DNA from: Tanypteryx hageni
Lineage: Eukaryota > Arthropoda > Insecta > Odonata > Petaluridae
DNA: 64,000 nt
Direction of reading: 5' to 3'
Assembly (NCBI GenBank): GCA_028673005.1
Contig: CM054120.1
Span: 55,426,057 to 55,490,056, forward strand
Part shown: piece by piece, positions 11,560 through 23,700 of the stretch
Position numbering within the stretch: position 1 is the first letter of the stretch
Layout: every line of letters starts with the position of its first letter
Program-made: the position numbers and the translations under genes
The notes under the pieces: generated by a model
What the model was told of the DNA's origin: nothing
Seen by the model: the letters and a program-made list of their open reading frames with translations, nothing else
The model's database searches: none

Positions 11560-12796
11560 TCCTTGTAGCCGAGCTGCTCCCTGGGGATGATATTATTGGT
11601 TGCAAAAAGATTGATAAATTCCGGCAGGAGGAGGCGCTTCAATGCGTTCAGGAGTTAAAGCGGCCAATAACTGTCAACGGCATTGGAAGACAAGTTTGCT
11701 TTCGGGATGCCGATGATTTTAGCACTCTCTCACGCTGTTCTGGAGTGCATAAAAAGACTCGAATCGACACACAGCGAATGTTTAACTTGAAGTCCTCGCC
11801 GCACTTCTGCTGCACAATATCTATGAATGCCGATTGATAGGCCTCACCTGAGGGAATGACGGTTGCTGAGCGGCGTTAGAAGCATCGCAAGCAGTAGCCT
11901 TTATTTTATTTGACACCTTCTTGCTCCACTCCTGAAAATGTGCCTCATCTTGGGCGGTTCTCAAAGAGGATTCCCTGGTTTGTGGTCTCCTAAGTCATTT
12001 AACGGAGCGCCTGATGGAGCCATATTTTTGAGTGAGGTTGGAGGCGAACATTTTCCAGCATCTAGACGTACATTCTTTTATGTCTAATTAAATTTGTCTT
12101 TCCATCCATAGAACCTTTATCCAGTATCGCGGATCTCCAGTCTTCTGTTTCACGCCGCATTTTGTTTTTGTTTTTCTTGGCTAAAAAAGCTAAAATATTT
12201 CTAGGGAGTGCTAGGTGGTTGGTTTGGCGTGCACGGATTGTAGAAGTGGAGTGTTGTAGTGCCTTAATCATTTGTGAGGAGAGTGATTCCGATAATTTAT
12301 CTTCCTCTTTGTTCAATTGGATGGTTTGGATTTCCGGAAGGGCATCTGTGAATGTTTTCCGATATTTTCCCAATCAATGATGTCGTATCGGAGTTTTTGC
12401 ATCTGAGGAGAAGCGTAGGTTTTACTCCAATGTGAATTATTACTGGGTTATGCTCACCATATAAAGCTGCAGCGCTGTAGAGCCCCGTGGAGGTGTTTAT
12501 GCCCTTATATGCTGCAATGTCAAGCTTTCGATGAAAGCGAGTCGGCTGATCGAGTGAGGTAAATCTTAGATTGTTGAAGTCTGCCCAGATTAGTAGCTTA
12601 TTCCCATTCGGGTTATCCCTGGTGGATTTCCATGATGTATCTAAAGCGTTTTAATAGCCAGCCGCAAGGACCGGGTCTTCAGTGTTAAATATTCTAGTAT
12701 GTTGCATTAAGAATTGCAAGAGCTCAGGGGTCTTATTTTTGACTCCTCCGTTAGCGTTACAAACGCACGATGCTCATTCCTCTGATGTTATTAAGT
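11560..12796 (-). pseudogene. Jockey-like ORF2: endonuclease and RT start, truncated
   Basis: The minus-strand reading begins near 12790 with 'LNNIRGMSIV' and 'PELLQFL'-like residues of an APE endonuclease, then 'LLIWADFNNLRFT'. The linker near 12200-12060 has 'NLIRHKRMYV'. Towards 11565 fragments of the RT finger region appear: 'SNAVDSYWPL' and 'NNIIPREQLGYK'. The catalytic YADD region is absent because the copy ends here. Many nonsense codons and frame changes are present. It cannot encode an active protein. Confidence 0.6.
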
Positions 12797-14274
12797 TTAT
12801 GGGCCATTTTGTGCGGCTAAGTTATTAAGGAGTGAAGTGAGATGGGCGAGTTTGTCTTGTAAGGCGTTGGTAATGCCTATTAGCGTAGTTACTATTGGGA
12901 ACATCGATAGATCTGTTCCGGCAGGATTTGCTAATGCTTTTTCCAAATAGGGATGGAGGTTTCGAGGCATTTCTAGCCTTGGTCGGGGGGTGGTGCTGGG
13001 CGATGCTCGGGTATTAATGTGCCCCAAAGATTCTGCTTCAGTGTTGTTGTGTCCTTCCGTGTGTCATATGCTTTTGCTGGGGTAGGTCCCATTTCCGTAG
13101 GGGGTCAGTCAACTCGTGAGTTTTGAATCGACTGAACGTGTTGGCCCTTCCGGTTTCCTTGGATGGGTTTGTATGCTCCTCTCATTTTCCCCAGTTGATT
13201 CTTATATATGAAGCATTTTCTGGAGCATGCAACGTGGTCATTCTCACAGTTAAAGCATGTAGCTGATGTGTCTAGTTGTTTGGTACATTCCGTAATTTCG
13301 TGGGGGCCGGAACACTTATAGCCCCTAGGAGCGGCCGTACACTTTGTTGATAAGTGTCCTTATCGGTTGCATCTATAGAACATTCTTCGTCTTTGGCACT
13401 TAAATGGTGGAATGTGCATTGTACTCCTTCTGCTGCTTTTATTGTTGCAGATATCACACGGTGTTATTTTTGCACATACCGTTATGGCATAACGATCTGA
13501 TGGCTCATAAGGATTTTTAGCTAAGTTACGCACTCTGGTAACAGGGATCACGCCAGTAATGAGGTATTCTTTTATATAATCTGTGTCAACGTTGCAATGT
13601 AATCCTCTATCGTAGTATTGTTTTGTATGGACTTCGCAGGCGTCCCATGTGCTAGTTTGAGCTATTTCGACTGCTAGCATCCTGCGAACGTTGTCGAAGT
13701 CGTCCTTAGTTTGTACTTGGAGTTTTGTTACCCTTTTGGTGTGTTTAATTGCAAAGTTTGGGTTCGCGCATGTGGCTTGTATGGCTTCATGAAATCGCTT
13801 AAAGCTAGCTATTTAGAAAATGGCTATGGTGGGTGGTAGTTGTGAACTTGGCGCAGGTGTTACGGCTGAATTTGGAGTCGAGTCCTATGAGGGAATAGTA
13901 TCTGTTGGTCAAAGGGACGGCTGCGTCTCCCTGTTGCCTTTTTCGTTTTTTTATAGTTTCCTCCACATTTATGATGGCTTTAGTATTTGTTGGCCCTTTG
14001 CTGGTGATTTGCTCGGCGGTGGTGATTCATCTTGGACGAGGTTATTCCATGTCTTTTTCAATAATAAAAATATTATGCTCCCGGATGGGTTGCCTATCTA
14101 GTAGGGTTCTTGACTGACCCTCGTCAGTTTTAAAACCGTTACCATGATCGGTTGTCTAATTGTCAATAAAACTTTGTCCAGAAAGAACTTGTTTAATGTC
14201 CTTGGGTATAGTAATATTTGTCGCAAATTTTTCTTAGATGTTTTTATGGCCGGTGGAGATCTGTTAAGCGGCAT
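12797..14274 (-). pseudogene. Jockey-like ORF1 (Gag-like, CCHC zinc knuckles), decayed
   Basis: ORF1 of Jockey-type elements is a Gag-like nucleic-acid-binding protein. On the minus strand, a region at 13680-13360 has the pattern preceding the knuckles ('DYIKEYLITGVIPVTRVRNL' is its core). It is followed by cysteine-rich motifs at about 13390-13200. 'CFNCENDHVACSRKC' is the clearest; two earlier knuckles ('RCNR...GHLSTKC' and 'YKCSGPHEITEC') have lost residues. A proline-rich, helical C-terminal piece closes at 12797-13027. The proposed start at 14274 is uncertain. Several frameshifts and stops break the frame. Confidence 0.65.
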
Positions 14275-15124
14275 ATTAGCGGTTTCTTAATGGGATATCT
14301 AAAAGGTGGGGGACCCCCATGTCCAACCAAATGCCACCTGTCAAAATAGACAAAAAGAGTGAGGCGGGTGAGAAGGTGGGGCCTCGTTAGCCACCCCCCG
14401 CAAGAAGAAAGTGAGTTGACCCGTGCAATGGTCACCCAGGTGCTCCGCTCGCAGCGAGGCGTGCGGTTTACCCCTAGGTGGAACCTGGGTTCGCTCGGAA
14501 AGCCCTAACAGCTCTGGACCACATCGAATGACTGTACTTCCTCCCCAAGGGGGAGTTTTCGATCACCAGCCAGAGCAACGGAAAGCTAGGGGAATATGTT
14601 GGTTAAAAGCCGCTAGACATAAGCCAATGATCGATCGGTTTACTCTGCAGAGCTCGGCTGTGCACGCTCACCTAGCTGACTGACTGACTGGGCAATCAAA
14701 CATATAAACATACAAGAGAAGCCGCAACCAATGACCTTTTCAGGGCCAACAATGACTTGACTGGAGTAACGGCACATTTTAGGGCTGCAGAGGCAGCAAA
14801 GGTCCTTCGCAAGGCAAACGCCTATAGTTAAGGTGAAGATGAATAAGATCAAGAAAGTTAATTCAGTTGGGTCTCCTTTGCTTACAATGGTCAACATCTC
14901 AGGTAGAATACAAAAATCAATATTCAGGTCCAAGATATGCAGGTTCAAGATAAAAAGATCTGTATCAGCCTCAGGTGGTAAGCGAATACGAACAGAACTA
15001 AGGATTTTTGTAGCAGGTCATTCCAGACGAGCATGGCACTCAGTGAGAATACTAATAAAATCGCCCGATTAACAAGAAGATCTCTTTGGAAAAAACTTAG
15101 GCTACTTCATCCGAATTAGACGAT
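14042..15124. repeat. Duplicate of 1-1080
   Basis: This copy aligns end to end with positions 1-1080 (offset about 14041-14044). The match covers the Jockey-like 5' region, the roughly 360-bp unassigned segment and about 65 bp of array A. The copies part at the landmark 'TTAGACGA'. After that point this copy jumps to sequence found at 6823 onward, as if about 230 bp had been deleted between short 'ATATC' words. Confidence 0.85.
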
Positions 15125-16390
15125 TATCTGTGGCGAAATATTATCGGCTAATTCGGACAAATTTTTTAAATTTAAAGCGAAATGCTATTATCTCATTGAC
15201 AACAAAGGATTGTTTGGTGAGAGTATATATATATAACAGCGATCAGAAAGGCTTAAATTATAAAATAATGCATTCAAATCTTTAGCTTCTAGGGCTGAAG
15301 CTGCAGATACTAGGTATAAACGAAGTTATGAGAGATGGAAATAATAAACCCTTCATAGGATAGACAGAAACCGGAAACTTAGTACAAATTGGACAACTGG
15401 AACCTAGAATCTGACATCCGGTCATAAAGCCGGTTTACAAGAACAGGTGTATTCCCAATCATTGCAGAATAATTGGAAATCTCTTTTTCCCAAGAAAAGA
15501 TTACACCAATAATAAGAATTTTTTTGGCCTCTGTGATCTTAATTTGCGGGACAACAATTTAAGATTCTCTCTTTAAAATTTTGTCACCAAGACCACAATG
15601 CACCGATATTTTCAACGAAAAAATGGCATCAAGTAAAGGAAATATTTTTCCATTCCATCCTAAGAAGGATATTAAAATATGTCACTACGATGAATACCGT
15701 TTCATGTTAAAAGAATTTTCCTCGATTTGCCTTGTGTTTAATCAATAGAAAATTATTTTAGGTAATGGTTTAGCATTGACGCTGCCCTTATCTTATCATA
15801 GAAAACTTAAAAGCTTACGTAAGAATAACAATATAATGTCATCTGCAGGAGGTTTCCAAATTAATGTTACCATGGAAATTTAAAATGGATATATGTTCAT
15901 TATCCTTTATATATTGTGTGAGAATACATATTCACCAACCTTAGAGACTAATCAAAATAGATAAATAAAATAGATATTGGTGCGAAACCGAAATTCAGAA
16001 TCCATTATATTACTTTGCTTAATAAAGCAGATTTAGCAGAACAGGCACATTCTCACAGAATACCGAAACAATGCATAATAAATGGAAATACATTCTGTCA
16101 GCGAAAGAATATTATAACAGCAATATATACTCTTCCTCCCGTACCTTTAATTGTAATATAATAATAAGATTCTCTGTGCCAAATTAAATCGTTGGACATA
16201 TAATCCAATTAATCTTGCGTCGATAATTTTGCTGGAATTATAGAACAGAGGAATAGGGAAATATATTTTCATTCCATCTTATCATTGAATAAATAACTAT
16301 TCATCACTATGAATACTATATTACGTTAAAACAATTCTCCTCCGTCTATTTAGCTTCCAATCAATAAAGTGTTATTCGAGGAGATACATT
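15125..16390. repeat. Array A copy with pogo-like fragment at its left end
   Basis: Positions 15125-15540 follow 6823-7260 closely, including part of the pogo-like fragment (15125-15225). The sequence from 15540 to about 16940 is missing from the other copy and carries array A modules seen elsewhere, such as the 'TACCGTTTCATGTTAAAAG' block near 15700. No coding sequence is visible. Confidence 0.65.
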
Positions 16391-16498
16391 CGTTATCATC
16401 ATCATGCTGATGTCCGAAGACAGGTTTCAGCTGAATCGCTGTCTCCATCTCTCACTCTCCCTAGAAGCCTCTTTTATAATCTCTATAAGTACTAAATT
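16391..16498 (-). mobile_element. RTE-like LINE 3' tail, short 5'-truncated copy
   Basis: The reverse complement matches the last roughly 100 bp of the RTE-like LINE that ends at 40455. Shared pieces are 'ACTTATAGAG', 'AAAAGAGGC', 'AACCTGTCTTCGGACA' and an ATGATGATG-type tail. This is the typical short 3' stub left by an incomplete LINE insertion. It shows that the RTE family inserted at least twice in this window. Confidence 0.8.
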
Positions 16499-19400
16499 CC
16501 TGCTTTAGCATTGCCAAAATCACATAAATATTCATTAGATATAGACATTAAGTTTTGCGTAAGGCTGACTTTGATATGATATCAGTTGAAAGGCCCTAAA
16601 TTATTATAATCTAGGAAGCTGAATATCGAAGTTGCGTCCTTTTCCCTAATGTTCTCGTTTTGAGATATGTAGTCACCAAATATAGACCATCAGAAAAACG
16701 AAACGGTCACTGCAGCCTTCTCTTATCTCGTTATGTAACACTATCAAACTCAATGCAAATGTTAAATTACCTAAGCAGGCAGACATCAAATAAAATAATG
16801 TGAGTCATGATTAGGAGGAACCACTTCATTTGGACTTCCAGGAAATATCTGCATCTAAGTCAGTTTCTTCGCCAGTGTTCTGCGAATTAATGCTTGCTAT
16901 TCTTAAGGAAGTGAGGCTTGGCTCGATCCAACAATTGTTAAAGATGCAAACTCATTTTTCCATTGCAATGTATGAGAATGGATATTTTTTTATGCCTGCA
17001 ATTTAATCGTCATACATTAAATGGAAAATTCATGCTGATTTTTTATGGTTTAAATATGAATATCTCGCCCAAAGTTGCGGTCACAAGTAGGACAAAAATG
17101 CTACGAACATAATCCAAGAAATTTCAATTAACATTAAAATGAATTATATGTTGACGTGGATAATAATAGAAATAATGGCATGCAAGTTTTGGAAATTGTC
17201 CCTTACAGATATGATGTATTATTTTGGATTTCACTTAGTGTATCAGAAAAACAATAATAACGACACTTCCCGCACTTCATGTTTACTTCATGAAACAATG
17301 TAAATAAGTCCTTGGAAAATATATTTGGGGAAATCTCCGGCTTCAATCATCCGATTCAGACAAAGATCACACGGAAATTTTAAGCTACAATAAAACTAAC
17401 AAACGGAAAATTGTAGGACCACCTTCATGCTAAATAAACGGACAAAAATTATTCAAATATATCATATGCAGTATGCATACCATAAATTAGCATGAACATA
17501 TTTAAAATCAAACAGAAATTCTGACGGATGAGAGGAGAATTCCATCAAAATGAATCTGTTAGCAAACGTGCCACATTAATGAAACCATAAATATAGTAAA
17601 ACAATCGTTCAGCTTGGGGAGAAAAGTCGGCAAATCTTTTCTCGACATTGAATAGAATGCACATAAGATGTGGATCGGAATGTTTAGGGAATAACATATC
17701 CACCATAAGATAGATCGGAAATGAAATCGTTGCTCAAATTTGACTGCCCGAACCAATTACCTGACTTCCTATAAAAAAGCCGATTTACAAGAACAGGCCT
17801 GTTCATACAGAAACGCGGGACAATAGAGATTAATTGAAAATCTCTTCTTCTACCGAAAGGAAACATATTTCCATGGAAAATGTCTCGAGAAAAATTCCAG
17901 CTTCCACCATGCCCTTCAGATAAAGATCACACGTTATACTTAAGCTGCTGAATAACTAGTAAACGGAAAACTGGGATAACTTACTACATGCTGATTAAAT
18001 GGACATAACTGGGCATAATGAAAATTAAATGGGGTACACTATCCATGTACGACCACGTTTTTAAAGAATCTTGAAACCGATTTCGGATGAATGAAAGAAA
18101 TATTCCATAAAAATATCGGTTTTGCATGTTTTTTATTATTGTGCTATAAAAATGGTCAAATCAGGTCAGTTCGAAGAGAGGTCCCCACTACTCCACAATA
18201 GAGATATTGAACATGAACGGTTGATTTTTATGGTACTAGAATAAGAGACCTATTATAGATGAGATATAAAAGAGAAACGTTGTAACAAACGGACAAACAT
18301 AATATATTAGCTTTCTTATCCTAATAAAGCAGGTTTACAAATACAGGCGAATACTCTCAGAATAAGGAAAGAATGCAGAATAATTGAATATGTCTTCTAT
18401 GTCTATGTCCTCTATGATCTTAAATAGTAAAACAAATTGTTCAGAATATTTCTCAGTATTCCAGGAAGAGATAGGATTTCGCGGACAATTCTATTTGCCA
18501 AGCGAACCCGCGTTTGTGATAAATTGTTAAAGATGCATTCTCTATCCAATATATTAGAATATAAATTTGCAAATATGTTCAATTTCACCGTTGTAAAATA
18601 AATAGAAATTTCATGCGTATACATGAAAGATATACCATATATATCCCGCTATAAGTCATGACTAGTGAAAACAATCCTACGAACATAATCTAAGGAATGT
18701 TTAACAGCAGTATATTGCCTTCTATTTTATCGAAGAAGTAAATGTGATAATTGTAAGCAAGACATGGAGAAGACCTTCCACTGATACGATATTTTCTTTT
18801 GTATTGCACCTAGTGTATTTCGAAAAAATACTAATAAAATCTCCTTCCTCAACACAAAACGCCATTTCCACTCGAAAGATAACCCACAGTCACCAAGACG
18901 TATTATATATTGTCCGATAATTAGTGGAATAATATATTCTACCGAAGCACGAAAATCATTTTGGTCTCGCCATATGATTGATCCGAATTTTCTGACCAGA
19001 AAAATTCTACGATTATATTTTCCATATAGATACCTAAAATATAATGAGATAATAGGTTTCATACAAGTTCCATAGGTGAAAACACGACGTAATAGAAATT
19101 GTCAAATCTTCTGCCAGTTCGGAATGGATATTGTGCATAAACGAATTATCGGTATGGTTGGAGACTATGAAACCTATCATACAAGAAAAATAAAATGGAA
19201 TCTTTGTACGAAGCGGAAAACAGGAATCCTTTTTCTTTGTTCATCTAATGAAGAAGGTTTACAAGTACGGGCATATTCTCCCCGAATACCAAAAAAATAC
19301 AGAATAATTGGAAATTTCTTCTATCGAATGTATAAAATAACAACATATCATTTGGCCTCGAAAACCTTAAAATATTAATCAGTATATTCAGACTCTCACT

Positions 19401-20730
19401 GCTAATATAAATCGTATGACAAATAACCTAATGAAGGTTGAATCGTTAACTTCGCCGGAATAAAGAAGTGAAAAAGTGAAATGATTTGTTATTACATCTA
19501 ACAACTGAAAAATTGACAGGTCACTATTATGGATAACGTAGCACGTTAATAGGGTTGTCCCGGATTCTTCTAGCGTCCATTCGATTATGATTAATACCAG
19601 GTGATTTATTAGCTTTGCCAAACTCTAAAATACATCAAAGACTACATAAAGCTTTGCGTATGGTCGACTACGACATGGCATCATAAGAAGGACCTAAATT
19701 ATTATCACCAAGGAAACGAAAAATACGAAATTGCCTCATTATCACTGATATGATTATAAAGGTACATCTATTCACCAAATGTACACACTCAGTAATGCGA
19801 AACGGGCTCTGATACCGACTACTATCTCATTACGTAATACTATCAGCAGCCAAAGCAAATGTTAAATTACCTAAACAGGGTGACCTCAATCAAAGATATG
19901 ATGATCGTAATAACAAGGTGGTGAACGTGTTTATTCGAGCTACAGACAACAAATGGATCTAGATCATGTTTCATAATCCTTCCTAGAGCAAATTAATGAC
20001 CGTAAAAACCCTTGAACTTTCCCAGTATTCCAGGACGAGAGGTAGGATTTTAGTTGCCAACGGAATTCACGTTTGAGAAGAATTTTTAAAGAGGCAATTC
20101 TTTTATTCCAATATTAATATATGCGGATAGAAATTTGGAACAATCTTCAATTTTAATGTCGTGAAATAAATGGAAATTTCATACGTATATATGATAGCTA
20201 AAAAGATTTGGAAAAGACCTCTCACTGATATGTGTTCTTTTGGATTGAACTTTGTGTATCGCGAAGGAACACTAAGAATGACTGCTCCTTCATCACACAA
20301 AACCATTACCACACGAAGGAGATCTTACTATTAGCAAGAGGTATCATATTGTGCCTGATAATTTGCAGACTAATACAATCAACTGAAACACGAGTATCAT
20401 TTCCGTCTCGCCATCTGATTGAACGGATTTTTCTTAAAAGAAATATATTTTTAAAACAAAAGTAATTCTACCATTCTCTTCTGCATTTAGATATTCTGAA
20501 CGGGTGATATAACAGAGTTTGCACTAAATACGCAGGTGGAAGCACAATGGATCTGTAAATCAAAATATCTAATGGGATCTGTTATTCACGTAACGATGTA
20601 GCCAAATCCATGGAAAATCCTACTGGAGAAAAATTCCGACTTCTAGCGTCTGCTTTAGAGTACGATGATACGTAAACCTATGCTGCTGAATAACTAATTA
20701 AAGGAAAACGATAAAACTTGCCTCATGCTG
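16499..20730. repeat. Array A copies (about three)
   Basis: Landmark A appears near 17345, 17905 and 20640. The 'AAATAAATGGAAATTTCAT'-type landmark appears near 17005 (diverged), 18592 and 20157. The last two are about 1.57 kb apart. Intervening modules repeat in the same order each time ('CAGCAGTATATTGCCTTC', 'TTTGGATTGAAC', 'CACGAGTATCATTTC', 'ACCTAAACAGG'). Small ORFs occur but none is recognisable and none is conserved between copies. Confidence 0.7.
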
Positions 20731-21180
20731 AATAAAGCAGGGCGCCCAGTAGTTTGCATCAGATCGAATTGGATCTGGCGTGTTTGTCTCCCTATAATCG
20801 TATCGGATCGGAACGGAAAAGAGCACATCAGACCGTTTGAGCTTTTCAGTTGTCATTGACAGTTTAAATGGGGAGGAGTTTTTGCTCTATGTTTGGCGTG
20901 CTATGAATTAGAAAAAAGATTTCCCTAGATTTTGGGTACAGGAGATTTGTTTTTAAAGGGACCACTATGGATAATTTCATATTCATATTCCTGATATGTT
21001 TGCGAGATGATAAGAAATCCTTGAAGTATTTCCGAATGTCTTTTGGAAAGTTTTTCGAACTTTTAATCATTTTACATGGTTATCCCATCTATCGTATATA
21101 TTGGAATATCAGCATAGTGTCGCTATCAATAATTCTTCATTCATTTGGAAAAATCAAACTTGAAGCATGATGATGGCGTT
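20731..21180 (+). mobile_element. PIF/Harbinger transposase fragment
   Basis: This insertion in array A begins near 'AGGGCGCCCAGTAG', which resembles a Harbinger-type terminus. Between about 20900 and 21085 the plus strand encodes, across two frames with stops, 'RFWVQEICF', 'RDHYG', 'FHI' and then 'LRDDKKSLKYFRMS' with 'GKFFELL'. This succession is the conserved N-terminal block of HARBI1/ALP1-like nucleases (WV-x-reg-FhxLxx-LrxDxxkffxYFRMs). The catalytic DDE region and right terminus are missing. The scrap is dead. Confidence 0.65.
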
Positions 21181-21639
21181 ACTAGGTTCTTCTTTGCCAG
21201 TGGACAAGTCACATTGATGTGCTCCCCCACTATGCTCCCTGTACAATGATCCAGAATAATGTAGTATGAGGAATTTGAGGAAAACTCAAGCATATTATAC
21301 AGACATCCTTCGCATAAAAACGCTACGCGAGGTATACTGAAGAAGCTGAATAAGTAATTAACGGAGAACTGGATGAACCATCTACAAACTGATTAAAATG
21401 ATACAAATTAAACTTAAAGAAAATCAAGTGGAATATCTCTTCCAGCACCGAGCATGCTTATATAGAAAATCGATACGAAATTATGATGAATGAGAGAATG
21501 AATTCATCGATATATAGCTCTTACTTCACGGATCTTACAAGAATGCCATAGAAATGTTCAAAACCTCTCCCAGTTCGCAGAAGAAAGACGGGTAATTCTT
21601 TCCTATACACTGGAGATATAGCACGTTAAGTGGACTACT
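21181..21639. repeat. Harbinger remnant tail grading into array A
   Basis: Positions 21181-21300 hold unassigned sequence. From about 21340 array A landmarks return: 'AAGCTGAATAAGTAATTAAC', 'TGGATGAACC' and 'TGGAGATATAGCACGTTAAG'. No gene is visible. Confidence 0.5.
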
Positions 21640-23700
21640 ATGAGCTCCTTCGTTGGTTTAGCTTTTCGAGATATCATCCAGAAGGCACAGCGGGAGCACG
21701 GCATCAGTGACTCTATGAGGGATTTTAGGGAACCCTTAGGAGTGGAAGATTTAGCCGTTTAGTTGAATACTAATACATTTGGCAACAGCAGCTGTTATCT
21801 GAGTTCGATGGAGGTAGGTGAAAATGGTTTAAGGAATATGACATGAGGACAATTTTTTTTCTCGCTCGCAACTTTCGTAACCTTACTTCCTGCGAAGAAT
21901 GTTTATTCTGGAGGACTAAACCGACTGTTCGAGAACTTATGAATAATATGCAATAGATGTACAATTTACACTCATTTTCAAAAGAATTTGAACAATTTCA
22001 GCAGCGTGGCTTTCACCGCAGACTGAATTTCAACTTCCTGTCTACGTGAATGTTATTTCAGTCGGTGAATATGTATTCCTGTCGTGACGCCACATAAGCC
22101 TTCAGGGTTTATTTTTGTATAAAATACGATTCATTCTTGCGTATCGACCGGAGTTTCAGAAATTATTCCGCGTCTTGAGCGATCGTTTGTATTATAATTC
22201 GCCATTGATATTTAACAGTCATTCTTTCATCGAGATGAGAGCGTAAGCAGGCCCATGGAATTTTTTTTGTCCAAGTGAGGGGTTGTTGGAGGAGGACTGA
22301 AGCAAACTCGCTGCGTAATTAGTAATAATAGTAGAAGTTAGTGTATTTACGAATTTCGAATCGGTGATTTCATCGGTTTTATCAAATTCTCCGGTTCGAT
22401 AGTATTTTTTACATAACGAAAATAGCAACAACTCTCAAAAACAGTCGAGATATATGCGTTTAAAAAATCTTAAGAAACCACTTTTGCTGTTTCATCTTCC
22501 ATTACCTGCTACTTGGTAGCATTCACCGTATGTTCCACTTTAAACACTGACGTAAGAATTCGGTTTGGCTGACGGAATGCACGAGATTGTAATGCGGTAT
22601 ACCTTTTTTATAATTCATTGAGTTAATAGTTGTTGCAGCCATCAAAATTTCGTTTCACTTCGTTATTAAGTGAATCTCATTTTCACAGACGAGTCGTAGG
22701 TAATTGCAATATAAACCAATCTCCGAACTATGCAGATTTCTGGCAGACATCGCAAAAGTTTTTGCGGATACCACTGGATAGTTTAATTTTTTTGTGCGCA
22801 CGCACCATTTGGAAAATGAAGTGAAATGAATTTTCTAAGGCGGAGAAATGAACATAAATATGTCTATTTTCTTTACGTATACACAACGTTTTTAAGTGAA
22901 AAGAAATGGGTAATTTAATCACGATAACAAAATCTTCGAAAAGGATTCGTATTCAAACCCAGGATATACATTGTTTCCCGCAAGATAACACGTAAAAACC
23001 GACTGTTCGGCGTGCAGGCTTTCATTCTTTTGCAAATTAAAATTAGAAGAAAATGGCCATAGATCTTTGGAAGGGACCTGCTTTAAAGAGGAAAGGTTAT
23101 GTAAACACACTAAACTGCAGTCAGTCTTATCGCTCCTAACAGAGCAATGGGAAATCGTTTGCGGAGCTTTCCAGCGTGACACGTACTCTCCCCCAAATTT
23201 CCTTCGAGGAACCTCTTCCCCAAAAACTACTACCGACTCTAGTCTAAAGCCAGATATTCTACAAATTTTCCAATGTTTGCATTTTATAAGCTAGCGCCAA
23301 CGACTCACAATCAGCGGCAAAACGCTGCCAGTATCCGATAAAACATGGTTTCAAAAATCGCCGAACAATAGTGATTATTTTTCAAATTCTGAAGATTTTC
23401 CATGGAATACGAAAAAAATTTCTATTGAGTGTTAAGGTTAAAGGTTAATTCTTCCTTTCGCAGTTCCTACAATTGTGGTAGCTAACCAACTTATGGAGAA
23501 AACAGCGCTCGTAAATAATAGTTCCCATGTTGATCGCGGACCAATAAGTAATAAAATACTTTTAAAAACAAATATGCTAATGATTGATAGTTTAATAATA
23601 CACATAAAACTGTATTCAGACATTATTATTCGTTTTTGAGATATCAGTTTCGAACATTTCTTCTAAAGCCGGCCGTTGCAGCTGCTGTGAGACGTCTTCT
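21640..23700. other. About 2-kb non-array insert of unknown nature
   Basis: Array A stops near 21635 and resumes near 23700 at 'AACGGTTGATTGTTATGG', close to the point where it stopped. The sequence between is unlike the array and unlike the LINEs. A 40-codon ORF starts at ATG 21640 (MSSFVGLAFRD at its start) and ends at a TAG. It is not recognised. Other ORFs of 60-90 codons on both strands are also unrecognised. The words 'GAGATATCA' at 21669 and 23639 lie near both ends and could be part of a duplication or a coincidence. It may be a non-autonomous transposon, a processed fragment or single-copy DNA. Confidence 0.4.

Larger units (their letters stand above)
11555..15055 (-). mobile_element. 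Jockey-like LINE, minus strand, lacking its 3' part
   Basis: Read on the minus strand, this element has a 5' UTR (about 15055 to 14275, GC-rich at 14380-14600), a Gag-like ORF1 with zinc knuckles (about 14274-12797), then an APE endonuclease and the first RT motifs (about 12796-11560). It ends abruptly inside the RT fingers. The left junction with array A is near 11555. The 5' kilobase is duplicated at 1-1080. Numerous stops and frameshifts show it is old. Family is assigned from the CCHC ORF1 combined with the endonuclease start motif, the usual layout of the Jockey clade. Confidence 0.7.
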
